Source: M30B80 sp965656935 (GTDB lineage: Bacteria; Pseudomonadota; Alphaproteobacteria; Rhodobacterales; Rhodobacteraceae). Taken from it: DNA of 64,000 nucleotides. Within the stretch, counting starts at the first letter, position 1. Every line of letters starts with the position of its first letter. A model generated the notes under the pieces. That model saw nothing but the letters and a program-made list of their open reading frames with translations, did no database searches and was not told where the DNA came from. The stretch is taken from assembly GCA_965656935.1 (NCBI GenBank), contig CBFHMG010000002.1, forward strand, positions 310,001-374,000. Direction: 5' to 3'. Below are positions 26,906 to 35,105 of this stretch, one piece after another. Position numbers and translations under genes: made by a program.

Positions 26906-28093
26906 ATGACGACCAGCGCCCCCATCACGCAGGATTATCTGACCATTCCACGCAAAAAGCCCGAAGGGGATCGCGTGAATTTGGTGGGGCTGACCCGTGA
27001 CCAGTTGCGCGAGGCCTTGATCGCCCATGGCACGGCTGAAAAGCAGGCCAAGATGCGCGCGGGCCAGATCTGGCAGTGGATTTACCACTGGGGTGCGCGC
27101 GAATTTGAGGTCATGACGAACCTTGCCAAGGCCTACCGCGCTGAATTGGCAGAGAATTTCGTGATCGAGTTGCCCGAAGTTGTGTCCAAGCAGGTCTCAT
27201 TGGATGGCACGCGGAAATATCTGATGCGTATCGCAGGCGGTCACGAGGTTGAGACGGTCTACATCCCTGAGGAAGATCGCGGGACACTGTGCATTTCCTC
27301 GCAGGTTGGCTGCACTTTGACCTGTTCTTTTTGCCATACAGGCACGCAAAAACTGGTGCGGAACCTGACCGCTGGCGAGATCGTTGGCCAGATCATGGTC
27401 GCGCGCGATGATCTGGGGGAATGGCCCCTTCCAGGTGAAGGTGCTGATGCCCGTCCGCGTCTTTTGTCCAATATCGTCCTCATGGGCATGGGGGAGCCGC
27501 TTTATAATTTCGATCAGGTACGCGATGCGATGAAGATTGCGATGGACCCAGAAGGGATCAGCCTGAGCCGCCGCCGGATCACGCTTTCAACCTCGGGCGT
27601 TGTGCCTGAAATTGCCAAATGCGCCACCGAGATTGGTTGTTTGCTGGCGGTTAGTTTTCACGCCACAACCGATGAGGTGCGTGACAAACTGGTCCCCATA
27701 AACAAGAAATGGCCGATTTCGGATTTGCTGGATGCGCTGCGCGACTATCCAAAAGTCTCGAATTCCGAGCGCATCACTTTCGAATATGTGATGCTGAAGG
27801 ATGTGAATGACAGCGATGAGGATGCGCGCCGTTTGGTCAAGCTGATCCAAGGCATTCCAGCCAAGATCAACCTTATTCCATTCAATGAATGGCCAGGCAC
27901 GCCTTACACCCGCTCGGATTGGGAACGAATCGAACGCTTTGCCGACATCATTTACAAAGCAGGCTATGCCAGCCCGATCAGAAGGCCGCGCGGTGAAGAT
28001 ATTATGGCGGCTTGTGGTCAGCTGAAATCAGCAACCGAGCGTGCGCGTAAATCACGCGCTGCGATTGCCGCTGAAACGGGTCTTTCGACCTGA
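26906..28093 (+). CDS. rlmN: Dual-specificity 23S rRNA A2503/tRNA A37 C2-methyltransferase
   Basis: This 395-residue radical SAM enzyme makes m2A in 23S rRNA and some tRNAs. The [4Fe-4S] Cys set is in CTLTCSFCHTG, the SAM-site motif is MGMGEPLYNFD, and the resolving Cys is in DIMAACGQLK near the C-terminus. The N-terminal RNA-binding part runs to about residue 110. ATG 26906 follows AAAGGA. A terminator lies 30 bp after the stop. Confidence 0.97.
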   Translation: MTTSAPITQDYLTIPRKKPEGDRVNLVGLTRDQLREALIAHGTAEKQAKMRAGQIWQWIYHWGAREFEVMTNLAKAYRAELAENFVIELPEVVSKQVSLDGTRKYLMRIAGGHEVETVYIPEEDRGTLCISSQVGCTLTCSFCHTGTQKLVRNLTAGEIVGQIMVARDDLGEWPLPGEGADARPRLLSNIVLMGMGEPLYNFDQVRDAMKIAMDPEGISLSRRRITLSTSGVVPEIAKCATEIGCLLAVSFHATTDEVRDKLVPINKKWPISDLLDALRDYPKVSNSERITFEYVMLKDVNDSDEDARRLVKLIQGIPAKINLIPFNEWPGTPYTRSDWERIERFADIIYKAGYASPIRRPRGEDIMAACGQLKSATERARKSRAAIAAETGLST

Positions 28094-28123
28094 TCAACAC
28101 AAAATTTACACTCGAGACATAGA

Positions 28124-28155
28124 AAAGGCGGCGCCCGAAGGTGCCGCCTTTCTAT
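28124..28155. terminator. Bidirectional terminator between rlmN and the 59-residue gene
   Basis: AAAGGCGGC (28124-28132) pairs with GCCGCCTTT (28143-28151) around a 10-nt loop; short T runs flank both sides, so it can serve rlmN and the convergent small gene. Confidence 0.88.
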
Positions 28156-28172
28156 TAGACAATGCTGTCTGA

Positions 28173-28352
28173 TTAGCTGGATGCAGCAGCAGCCAACAGG
28201 ATCAGTGCCAGGATTGGAACAATGATGCCACCTGCGGAAGACGAAGTGTCCTCAGCGATAACAACTGGTTCCATCATTGGCTCGGCAACACCACCGGCAT
28301 AAGCGCCAGTAGCAGCAACCGAAATAACAGCGGCGAGAGCAAGTTTTTTCAT
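28173..28352 (-). CDS. 59-residue secreted/membrane microprotein
   Basis: The frame reads MKKLALAAVISVAATGAYA, a textbook signal peptide, then an acidic middle (GGVAEPMMEPVVIAEDTSSS), and a hydrophobic C-terminal helix (GGIIVPILALILLAAAASS). The strong ribosome site TTGGAGGATATATACT before ATG 28352 and a terminator just past the stop support a real, well-expressed gene. Its fate could be either a cleaved peptide with a single C-terminal membrane span or a two-helix membrane peptide. Similar short proteins with the same signal-acidic-helix plan are, to my recollection, common in Rhodobacteraceae and sometimes misnamed ferrochelatase. The function is unknown. Confidence 0.85.
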   Translation of the reverse strand: MKKLALAAVISVAATGAYAGGVAEPMMEPVVIAEDTSSSAGGIIVPILALILLAAAASS

Positions 28353-28502
28353 AGTATATATCCTCCAAGATACGCCCCTTTAACGCGTTATTGCGCACAG
28401 TGGGGCACCCAAGACTGTACCTCGTGAGAGGTTTTAAGCAGCAATTCTGACTTATTGCAATGCCACGAAAATACCGCAAAGTCGACGCGGTAAAATATGT
28501 CG

Positions 28503-29102
28503 TCAAATTAGCAACACTTGTGTGCCAATGCGAGCAAAATTGTAAAGTTCTGCAATATGTTCATTGTAGAGCCCGATGCAGCCATTCGATGAGCGCCGCC
28601 CGATCTTGCGCGTGTCATGGGTTCCATGGATGCGATAATACTGCCAATCCAAGTGCAAAGCATGTGTTCCGAGCGGATTATCCGGACCAGGCGGGATGTA
28701 ATCGGGCCATTCGGGGTTTCGCTCGCGCATGGCGGGGGTTGGGCTCCAATCGGGGCCATCAACGCGCCGCGTGATCACGGTTCTGCCGCGGCGCGTCAGA
28801 TCTTCGGTCATTGGAACGGATGTCGGGTAAAGACGATAGATTGACTGGTCTTCACTCCAGAAATGCAGGGCACGTGACGTGATATCGACCAAAATCGCGC
28901 CATTTTGTGTGTTGCTGAAATAGGGCTGCCAATCCAAGGTCCGGAAGCTCGAGATGTTATGGCGCACGGATTGCGAGACATCGCTTTCGAGTTCTGTGGT
29001 TTGGCCTAGATTTTGGGCAATGGCAGGCGTGCTCAAACTGGCGGCCATGCCAGACCCAATGAATAGACGGCGCGAAAGCCGCTTGGGGATATGGTTCGTC
29101 AT
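28503..29102 (-). CDS. L,D-transpeptidase (YkuD family), Tat-type signal
   Basis: This 199-residue periplasmic enzyme has a twin-arginine-like N-terminus (RLSRRLFIGSGMAASLSTPA). The YkuD catalytic motif is HGTHDTRKIGRRSSNGCIGL with the nucleophile Cys and upstream His. The family forms 3-3 peptidoglycan crosslinks or attaches lipoproteins to the wall. The start was taken at ATG 29102; the upstream open frame lacks a signal sequence. It is one of two such enzymes flanking the CAP lipoprotein gene. Confidence 0.9.
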   Translation of the reverse strand: MTNHIPKRLSRRLFIGSGMAASLSTPAIAQNLGQTTELESDVSQSVRHNISSFRTLDWQPYFSNTQNGAILVDITSRALHFWSEDQSIYRLYPTSVPMTEDLTRRGRTVITRRVDGPDWSPTPAMRERNPEWPDYIPPGPDNPLGTHALHLDWQYYRIHGTHDTRKIGRRSSNGCIGLYNEHIAELYNFARIGTQVLLI

Positions 29103-29274
29103 TTTCTGCCTCCGGTCGGGGTCTTGTGCCCGCTTTTGATGGCAAAATATGGCCGCGAAGCCTCTGTCGCAAATCAAAGCAGTGTCATAACGGCAAAAAA
29201 ATGCCAGTTGTGTTTGATTGGCTGCATCTGCGGATGTATCCAGATTTAAAGAAAACCATAATTTGAGCAGCCTA

Positions 29275-29826
29275 ATGAAACGCCGTGCCTTTTTTGCCTC
29301 AATGGCCTGCATGGGTCTGACAGCTTGCGTGGGAACTGCGCCAAGCCCGCGTTTGGGTGCTGATGGTTTGCCGCTTCCCGTGATTTACCGCATCAATCCC
29401 AATGATACAGCGCGCATTCAGTTCCGCGTTCTGGATTCGGTGAACTCCTTGCGCGCGGCGGCGGGTGGGCAACCGATGCAGCTCAATGCTGAATTGAACG
29501 CCTCCGCAGCCACGCATTCGCGCGATATGGCTGTTCAAAACCGCCCTTGGCATTTCGGCTCGGACGGGTCTTCCCCCATAGATCGGGCGCGGCGCGTGGG
29601 CTATTCGGGCACGGTTCTGGGCGAAAATATTTCGGAAACCTACGAATCCGAGCTTGAGACAGTTGCCGCATGGATGCAGCAAACCGATACGCGCCAAGTG
29701 ATCACTGATCCGCGTGCGCGTGATCTTGGCTTTGCGTTTTTCCAAGAAGAGAACGGCAAGATCTGGTGGACGATGGTTGTTGGCGATGGTGGCAATGCAG
29801 GGCCATCGAACGCGCCGCGCGGCTAG
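29275..29826 (+). CDS. CAP/SCP-domain lipoprotein
   Basis: This 183-residue protein has a lipobox (SMACMGLTAC with lipidated Cys about residue 18) followed by a CAP domain: LDSVNSLRAAAGGQPMQLNAELNASAATHSRDMA, then HFGSDGSSPIDRARRVGY and GENISETY, with conserved His and Glu residues. Bacterial CAP proteins of this kind are exported and mostly uncharacterised. The start is ATG 29275, giving the signal peptide directly. It lies between two L,D-transpeptidase genes of the opposite strand. Confidence 0.88.
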   Translation: MKRRAFFASMACMGLTACVGTAPSPRLGADGLPLPVIYRINPNDTARIQFRVLDSVNSLRAAAGGQPMQLNAELNASAATHSRDMAVQNRPWHFGSDGSSPIDRARRVGYSGTVLGENISETYESELETVAAWMQQTDTRQVITDPRARDLGFAFFQEENGKIWWTMVVGDGGNAGPSNAPRG

Positions 29827-29829
29827 ACC

Positions 29830-30321
29830 TCACGGATAGATGTCGATGACGGTGCCGTCTTGCACCATGGCATAAATCTGACGCATCGCAGGGTTGGAGA
29901 CGGCGATACAGCCTGCTGTCCAATCATCACGCCCGCGGAAGGGGCGTGTTGTGCCATGAATAAAGATATCCCCGCCCGCGGAGCGCCCGTTCTCCGCCGC
30001 AAAAGCGCGGTCGGCCGCATTTGGGTAGCTGATCCCGATTGACAGGTAGTAATTCGAATTCGGGTTCCGCCGGTCGATGTAATACCGCCCCTCGGGTGTG
30101 CGCCCGTCGCCTTCAAATTGCTTATGGCCTTCAGGCGCGAAGCCCAATTCGAACTCATAGGCTTCGAGGATGTCGTCATTATGCAGCAGGTAAAGCATGC
30201 GGCTGCTTTTATGCACTTCGATGCGGGTCACTTCTGGCCCGTCATAACTGATGAAACGCGATGAGCAGGCCGAAGCCGTCATCACCAAGCAAGCCAAAAG
30301 CAAGAACCGCAAAATACGCAT
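29830..30321 (-). CDS. L,D-transpeptidase (YkuD family) lipoprotein
   Basis: This 163-residue protein has a lipoprotein signal (LLLACLVMTASAC, acylated Cys19) and then a compact YkuD domain: GFAPEGHKQFEGDGRTPEGRYYI and the catalytic HGTTRPFRGRDDWTAGCIAV with nucleophile Cys. Its stop is 4 bp from the CAP gene stop (convergent). The small size suggests a catalytic domain with no wall-binding module. Confidence 0.92.
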   Translation of the reverse strand: MRILRFLLLACLVMTASACSSRFISYDGPEVTRIEVHKSSRMLYLLHNDDILEAYEFELGFAPEGHKQFEGDGRTPEGRYYIDRRNPNSNYYLSIGISYPNAADRAFAAENGRSAGGDIFIHGTTRPFRGRDDWTAGCIAVSNPAMRQIYAMVQDGTVIDIYP

Positions 30322-30389
30322 TAAGAACCACTGCCCGTATCAAGTTTTGCAACGGTGATACCTGATTTGCAGAATGCGGCAAGTGACAT

Positions 30390-31250
30390 TCACGTAACCT
30401 CTTGGGCAAGAAGCGCGCGAAGCCCTGTTTGATAATCAGGGTAGCGCAATGTCACGCCAAGCTCTTCCTTGATCCGAGTATTCCGAACTCGTTTGCTCTC
30501 GGCATAAAAACTCCGCGCCATGGGCGATAGATCGGCCTCTTCGAACTTGATCGCTGGTGGGATGGGCAGGCCCAGTAATTCGGCGGCATAGGCAATGACA
30601 TCCTCAGGGGGGGCGGCATTATCATCGCATAGATTATAGATCGCACCAGCTTTCGGGGCTTGCATCGAGGCCAGCAAAACCTGCGCGATATCCTCCACAT
30701 GGATGCGCGAGAAAACCTGACCCTGTTTGATAATGCGGCGCGCAGTGCCGTTGCGGACCTTGGCAAATGGCCCCCGATCTGGCCCGTAAATGCCAGCGAG
30801 GCGAAAGATATGAAGGCGCGCGCCCGTGGCTTTGGCCAAATCCTGCCACGCGGCCTCGGCTTTGACGCGCGCGCGACCACGTTCCGTCGAGGGGGTGAGA
30901 GGGGTGGTTTCATCCACCCAACCGCCAGCGTGATCGCCATAAACGCCTGTGGTTGAGAGATAGCCGAGCCATGTCTTGCTGCCCGCGACCTTAGAAATGG
31001 CGTCGCTTGCCTCGGTCAAAACGGGATCGCCCGCCTCGTTTGGTCCCGCCGAGATCAATATATGTGTCGCGCGGGCCAGATCAGCGCTGAGATCCGTGCC
31101 GGGGAAAAGGCGGGTTGTGATGCCTCGGGCCTCCATCGCTTGCGCTTTTTCAGGCGACCGTGTGGTGCCGATGATCTCCCAGCCTAAAGGCAGCAAAAGG
31201 CGTTCCAAGGCTTGTGCAGAATAGCCGTGGCCGAAGCTCAACAAGATCAT
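30390..31250 (-). CDS. NAD(P)-dependent epimerase/dehydratase-like SDR protein
   Basis: This 286-residue extended or atypical SDR begins directly with a nucleotide-binding fold (ILLSFGHGYSAQALERLL in place of a full GxxGxxG) and has YLSTTGVYGDHAGGWVDE with the Tyr region and IYGPDRGPFAKV. It resembles the YeeZ group of SDRs, whose substrate is unknown. The ATG at 31250 overlaps the queG stop by 4 nt, so gst, queG and this gene form a coupled set. Confidence 0.82.
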   Translation of the reverse strand: MILLSFGHGYSAQALERLLLPLGWEIIGTTRSPEKAQAMEARGITTRLFPGTDLSADLARATHILISAGPNEAGDPVLTEASDAISKVAGSKTWLGYLSTTGVYGDHAGGWVDETTPLTPSTERGRARVKAEAAWQDLAKATGARLHIFRLAGIYGPDRGPFAKVRNGTARRIIKQGQVFSRIHVEDIAQVLLASMQAPKAGAIYNLCDDNAAPPEDVIAYAAELLGLPIPPAIKFEEADLSPMARSFYAESKRVRNTRIKEELGVTLRYPDYQTGLRALLAQEVT

Positions 31251-32278
31251 GGCAACCTCCCAAAGGCCCAAACCGCGGCATCCGCAACGGTTGGATCAGG
31301 GTCATTCATCAACCCCGATGCAACGGGTTTCAAGCGCGCATCGCCGCTATTTCCAATTGCATAGAGCACATTTCGGACAAAGCGGTCCCGTCCGATCCGC
31401 TTGATCGGCGAGCCTGAGAATTTCGCCCGAAAGCCCGCATCATCGAGTTTGGCCAGATCCGCCAGCGCGGGGGATTGCAGGTCTTCACGCCCTTTATAGC
31501 GAAGCTCATGCGCCTCTTGCGCGAATTTGTTCCATGGGCAGGCAGCAAGGCAATCATCACAGCCATAGATACGATTGCCCATCAGCGCGCGCAGCTCTTG
31601 TTCAACGGGGCCTTTATGTTCAATCGTCAGGTAGGAAATGCAGCGCCGCGCATCCAGTTGAAACGGCGCGGGGAATGCATTGGTGGGGCAGATATCCAGA
31701 CAGGATGTGCAGCTTCCACAGTGATCAATTTCGGGCGTGTCTGGCGCAAGCTCGACGGTTGTGAAGATCGCACCGAGAAAGAACCAATTGCCCAGATCGC
31801 GCGCCAGAAGATTGGTATGTTTGCCCTGCCAGCCAAGCCCCGCTGCTTGCGCTAGTGGTTTTTCCATCACGGGGGCTGTATCGACAAAAACCTTGATTTG
31901 ATGCTCTGGGGCTTGCTCCAACAACCAGCGCCCTACGCGTTTGAGCCGCTTTTTCACCAGATCATGATAGTCTCTATTCTGGGCATAGACACTGATTGTA
32001 GCGCAATCGGGCTTCTCGATTGCCTCCAGCGGATCAGTGTCAGGGGTATAGGGTTCGGCCAGCATAATGACCGATTTTGCCTCAGGCCAAAGCGCTGACG
32101 GGTCGCCGCGCCATGCCATGCGTTCGGCCATCCAAGCCATCTGGCCATGGCGGTTCTGCGCCACAAATTCCGCCAGACGTTCGGCAATCTGGGGCACTGC
32201 ATCTGGTCTGCAAACGCCCATCTTGGCGAAACCCGCATTGCGGGCCTCGGTCTCAAGAGCGCGTTTCAGATCTGTCAA
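31247..32278 (-). CDS. queG: Epoxyqueuosine reductase
   Basis: This 343-residue enzyme performs the last step of queuosine tRNA modification and uses cobalamin and two [4Fe-4S] clusters. Cluster motifs are CGSCTSCLDICPT and GCDDCLAACPWN; the N-terminal DUF1730 part includes SVIMLAEPY and the catalytic Asp region VFVDTAPVMEK. The likely start is TTG 32278, which overlaps the gst stop (TTGA). It is a B12 consumer in a window rich in B12 uptake and synthesis genes. Confidence 0.94.
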   Translation of the reverse strand: MTDLKRALETEARNAGFAKMGVCRPDAVPQIAERLAEFVAQNRHGQMAWMAERMAWRGDPSALWPEAKSVIMLAEPYTPDTDPLEAIEKPDCATISVYAQNRDYHDLVKKRLKRVGRWLLEQAPEHQIKVFVDTAPVMEKPLAQAAGLGWQGKHTNLLARDLGNWFFLGAIFTTVELAPDTPEIDHCGSCTSCLDICPTNAFPAPFQLDARRCISYLTIEHKGPVEQELRALMGNRIYGCDDCLAACPWNKFAQEAHELRYKGREDLQSPALADLAKLDDAGFRAKFSGSPIKRIGRDRFVRNVLYAIGNSGDARLKPVASGLMNDPDPTVADAAVWAFGRLP

Positions 32279-32940
32279 AAGTCGAGATTCGCATAATGAG
32301 GGGGTTGCGGGAAGCCCGATAGCTGGTCCGCAAGGATCGAGCGGAACGCAGGGCGGGATTTGATCTTGGCGTACCAATCCTTGACGATCTCGGAGCGGTT
32401 CCAATCCACATCCGAGATATAATCAAGGCAGGACAAATGCGCAGCGGCGGTGAAATCGGCCATGGTCATGCGATCCCCCGCCAACCAGCGGCGATGATCC
32501 AGAAGCCACGCCATGTAATCGAGGTGGAACTTGATCTGGGTGGCCCCCGTTTTGATGGCTTTGCCATCGGGATAGCCTGCGCGCATGACCTTTTTATTGA
32601 CCCGTTCATAGACGAGGTTCTTGGTGACATCATGGTGAAACTTGTCATCGAACCAAGAACACAGGCGCCGTGTCTCGGCGCGTTCTTTAGGGTTTTTTGG
32701 CATCAGTTCAGGGGTTGGAACTGTCTCTTCGAGATATTCGCAAATGGCCTGACTTTCGCTCAGCAACAGCCCGTCAATCTTGAGAATCGGCACCTTGCCA
32801 GCGGGATTGCGGCGCATGAATTCCGCGTTGTTTTCCCAGTAACGTTCTTCAACCAACTCAACCTCGATCTTCTTCTCGGCCAGCACAAGGCGGACTTTTC
32901 GGCAGAAGGGAGAAAGAGGGAAATGGTATAAACGGGTCAT
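32275..32940 (-). CDS. Glutathione S-transferase family protein
   Basis: This 221-residue protein has an N-terminal thioredoxin-like domain (LYHFPLSPFCRKVRLVLAEKK, with the SPFC active-site stretch), the cis-Pro VPIL and glutathione-contact LLLSESQAICEYLEE, and a helical C-terminal domain with the N-capping box MTMADFTAAAH. The start ATG 32940 was chosen because upstream codons lack family sequence. It is coupled to queG. The substrate is unknown. Confidence 0.9.
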   Translation of the reverse strand: MTRLYHFPLSPFCRKVRLVLAEKKIEVELVEERYWENNAEFMRRNPAGKVPILKIDGLLLSESQAICEYLEETVPTPELMPKNPKERAETRRLCSWFDDKFHHDVTKNLVYERVNKKVMRAGYPDGKAIKTGATQIKFHLDYMAWLLDHRRWLAGDRMTMADFTAAAHLSCLDYISDVDWNRSEIVKDWYAKIKSRPAFRSILADQLSGFPQPPHYANLDF

Positions 32941-32995
32941 GTGATGCTCGTTACTATGGGCCTTTGGGCTGTTCTGCATTGTGGCGGAGGGAAAT

Positions 32996-33727
32996 TCAAT
33001 TCGCAAAACACCTATCGCGGCCATCTGCGCGGATCGTTTCTGCCCCGTCGCGGATACTGGCCGCGCGACGCTCAAGCCACGGGGTTGGGGTTGCGGCGGA
33101 TCGATCCTGAGGGGCAGGCAGAACGGCGGCCAAACGCGCCGCTTGAACAGAGCTCAGCTCGGCCGCGCTGACACCGAAATAATGTTGAGCGGCGGCTTCG
33201 GCACCAAAGACGCCTTCGTCAAATTCAGCGATATTGAGATAAACCTCAAGGATGCGCCGCTTGGACCAGATGCCTTCCATCACGGGGGTGATCAGGGCCT
33301 CTAGGGCTTTGCGTGTCCAGTTGCGGCCATGCCAAAGAAACGCGTTTTTGACGGTTTGCTGGCTGAGCGTAGAGGCACCGCGCGTGCCACCATCCTCGAT
33401 CGCGTCGCGAATGGCATCCATGTCAAAGCCCCAATGAAGGCAATAATTCGCATCCTCTGCCGCCACGACCGAGCGTTGAAGATCAAGCGAGATATCCTCG
33501 ATCGAGACCCAATCCCGCTCAACTCCGCCAAGGCGATAGCTTTCCTGCAACATATAGACTGTCGTTGGAACGGGTAAAAACCCGTAGAGCAGGATCCAAA
33601 CCAGCATGACAGCGGTTAGGCCCAGAACCACGCGCAACGCCAAGCGCGGCAACCGCGCGATACGTTGCCATATCGTCGGGGAGGAACGCTGGGTCTTCGC
33701 GCGCGATTTGCTCGTTTTTCGGGCCAC
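32996..33727 (-). CDS. mtgA: Monofunctional biosynthetic peptidoglycan transglycosylase
   Basis: This 243-residue GT51 enzyme polymerises lipid II glycan strands. It has one N-terminal membrane anchor (ALRVVLGLTAVMLVWILLYG) and the GT51 motifs VVAAEDANYCLHWGFD (catalytic Glu), GASTLSQQTVKNAFLW, KRRILEVYLNIAEFDEG and AARLAAVLPAP. No transpeptidase domain is present. Confidence 0.95.
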   Translation of the reverse strand: MARKTSKSRAKTQRSSPTIWQRIARLPRLALRVVLGLTAVMLVWILLYGFLPVPTTVYMLQESYRLGGVERDWVSIEDISLDLQRSVVAAEDANYCLHWGFDMDAIRDAIEDGGTRGASTLSQQTVKNAFLWHGRNWTRKALEALITPVMEGIWSKRRILEVYLNIAEFDEGVFGAEAAAQHYFGVSAAELSSVQAARLAAVLPAPQDRSAATPTPWLERRAASIRDGAETIRADGRDRCFAN

Positions 33728-33817
33728 ACTGCCTCTGGTGTGTTGGACTGCTTATTGATTGTGCCCAAGATAGACGGGTTTGCGAGGCAGGGAAACGGGT
33801 TTCCCGAAAGGATCAGA

Positions 33818-34009
33818 TCAAGATTTCATCGCACATGTATTGATGCCGAAGATCGAATAAAGCGGGCAATAGCCGACAAGCCCTGTCAGCAGCGGGACAA
33901 TACCGACCCAGCCCCATGGCGTTTGTGGCCCGATAAAGACCATAGCGATCAGCGCAAGCCCCAACACAATGCGGACAGCCCTGTCGAGTTTACCTTCATT
34001 GACAGTCAT
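33818..34009 (-). CDS. DUF2892 small inner-membrane protein
   Basis: This 63-residue protein carries the DUF2892/YgaP-like transmembrane signature: NEGKLDRAVRIVLGLALIA, then WGWVGIVPLLTGLVGYCPLY and a terminal TC. It has two short membrane helices with a conserved Cys between them and one after. The family often accompanies rhodanese or sulfur-handling genes; none is adjacent here. The ribosome site AAGGAGAG lies before ATG 34009. Confidence 0.85.
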   Translation of the reverse strand: MTVNEGKLDRAVRIVLGLALIAMVFIGPQTPWGWVGIVPLLTGLVGYCPLYSIFGINTCAMKS

Positions 34010-34140
34010 CAGACTCTCTCCTTTTGACGGTTGTTTAAGCTGGTTTTAAGCGCCGATCGCCCTGCGCACATTGATCTATGTCATCCAATTGATCGGGGAC
34101 CTCTCTTGACTTGGCCGCCGCCCTCGCGCATCCCGCCGAT

Positions 34141-34491
34141 ATGAGCGAAGAAAAACCCAAGAAACGCCCGCAGGAGGTTTACACCCTCTTGGTCGAAGTG
34201 GGCCGCAAGGCCGAAGATGGTTTGCCCAAAGGCGCCACCGGTGCCGCCCTTTTGTGCTATGCCTCTGGCGTCGATGAGGCCGAGGCGGTGCGCGAGACGG
34301 TTGCGGTTCTCAAACAGGCGGATTTGAACCCGCTGGATGTCACAGGATACGGCACGCTGAGCGAGCGTGAGGATTTGGGCCATGAGATTGAAGCCGATGA
34401 ACGCGAATTGATGGCGCGGGCCTTGGAAGAGAACTCGGTCATTGTGGCGCAGATGACGCCGTTTTTCGAAGGAGATAAGCGTGACGGATGA
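34141..34491 (+). CDS. Conserved-looking unknown protein coupled to cobO
   Basis: This 116-residue acidic, soluble protein has no signal or membrane segment. It starts MSEEKPKKRPQEVYTLLVEV and continues with an Ala-rich helix (DEAEAVRETVAVLKQADL) and a C-terminal VIVAQMTPFF. I recognise no family. Its stop lies 8 nt inside cobO and the cobO ribosome site is inside its coding sequence, so the two are translationally coupled. That placement suggests a role connected with corrinoid adenosylation, but no motif shows it. Confidence 0.78.
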   Translation: MSEEKPKKRPQEVYTLLVEVGRKAEDGLPKGATGAALLCYASGVDEAEAVRETVAVLKQADLNPLDVTGYGTLSEREDLGHEIEADERELMARALEENSVIVAQMTPFFEGDKRDG

Positions 34492-35098
34492 TGTGAATGC
34501 CACCCATAAGGCGAAGATGCAGGCGCTCAAGGCCGAACGTCACGAGATGATGAAAGAGAAAACCGTTCGCGAGAAAGGTTTGATCATCGTTCATACCGGC
34601 GACGGCAAAGGCAAAAGCTCCTCCGCCTTTGGCATGATCATGCGCTGCATTGCCCATAAGATGCCTTGCGGTGTTGTCCAATTCATCAAAGGCACTTGGA
34701 TCACTGGCGAGAAAGAGCTGCTGCGCAATAATTTCGCCGATGAATGCCGCTTCGTCGTCTCGGGCGAGGGTTTCACTTGGAACACGCAGGATCGTGAGCG
34801 GGATATCGCGGCCGCGCGCAATGGGTGGGAGCAGGCCAAGGAGATGATCCGCGACCCTGAGATGCGCTTGGTTGTCTTGGATGAGATCAATATCGCGCTG
34901 CGCTATGATTACCTGCCGATCGACGAGATCGTCGAATTCCTGAGCACCGAGAAACCCGAAATGACCCATGTGGTTTTGACGGGTCGCAACGCCAAGCCTG
35001 AATTGATCGAGATTGCCGATCTCGTGACCGAGATGACCGAGATCAAGCACCCGTTCAAATCACAAGGCGTGGTCGCCCAAAAAGGCGTGGAGTTCTAG
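34481..35098 (+). CDS. cobO: Cob(I)yrinic acid a,c-diamide adenosyltransferase
   Basis: This 205-residue CobA/CobO-type enzyme transfers the adenosyl group of ATP to reduced corrinoid. The P-loop GDGKGKSSSAFG, the RLVVLDEINIALRY Walker-B-like stretch and VVLTGRNAKPELIEIADL are diagnostic. GTG start 34481 with AGGAGA upstream. cobQ follows after 7 bp, so the product goes straight into the next amidation step. Confidence 0.97.
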   Translation: MTDDVNATHKAKMQALKAERHEMMKEKTVREKGLIIVHTGDGKGKSSSAFGMIMRCIAHKMPCGVVQFIKGTWITGEKELLRNNFADECRFVVSGEGFTWNTQDRERDIAAARNGWEQAKEMIRDPEMRLVVLDEINIALRYDYLPIDEIVEFLSTEKPEMTHVVLTGRNAKPELIEIADLVTEMTEIKHPFKSQGVVAQKGVEF

Positions 35099-35105
35099 GC
35101 CGCCA

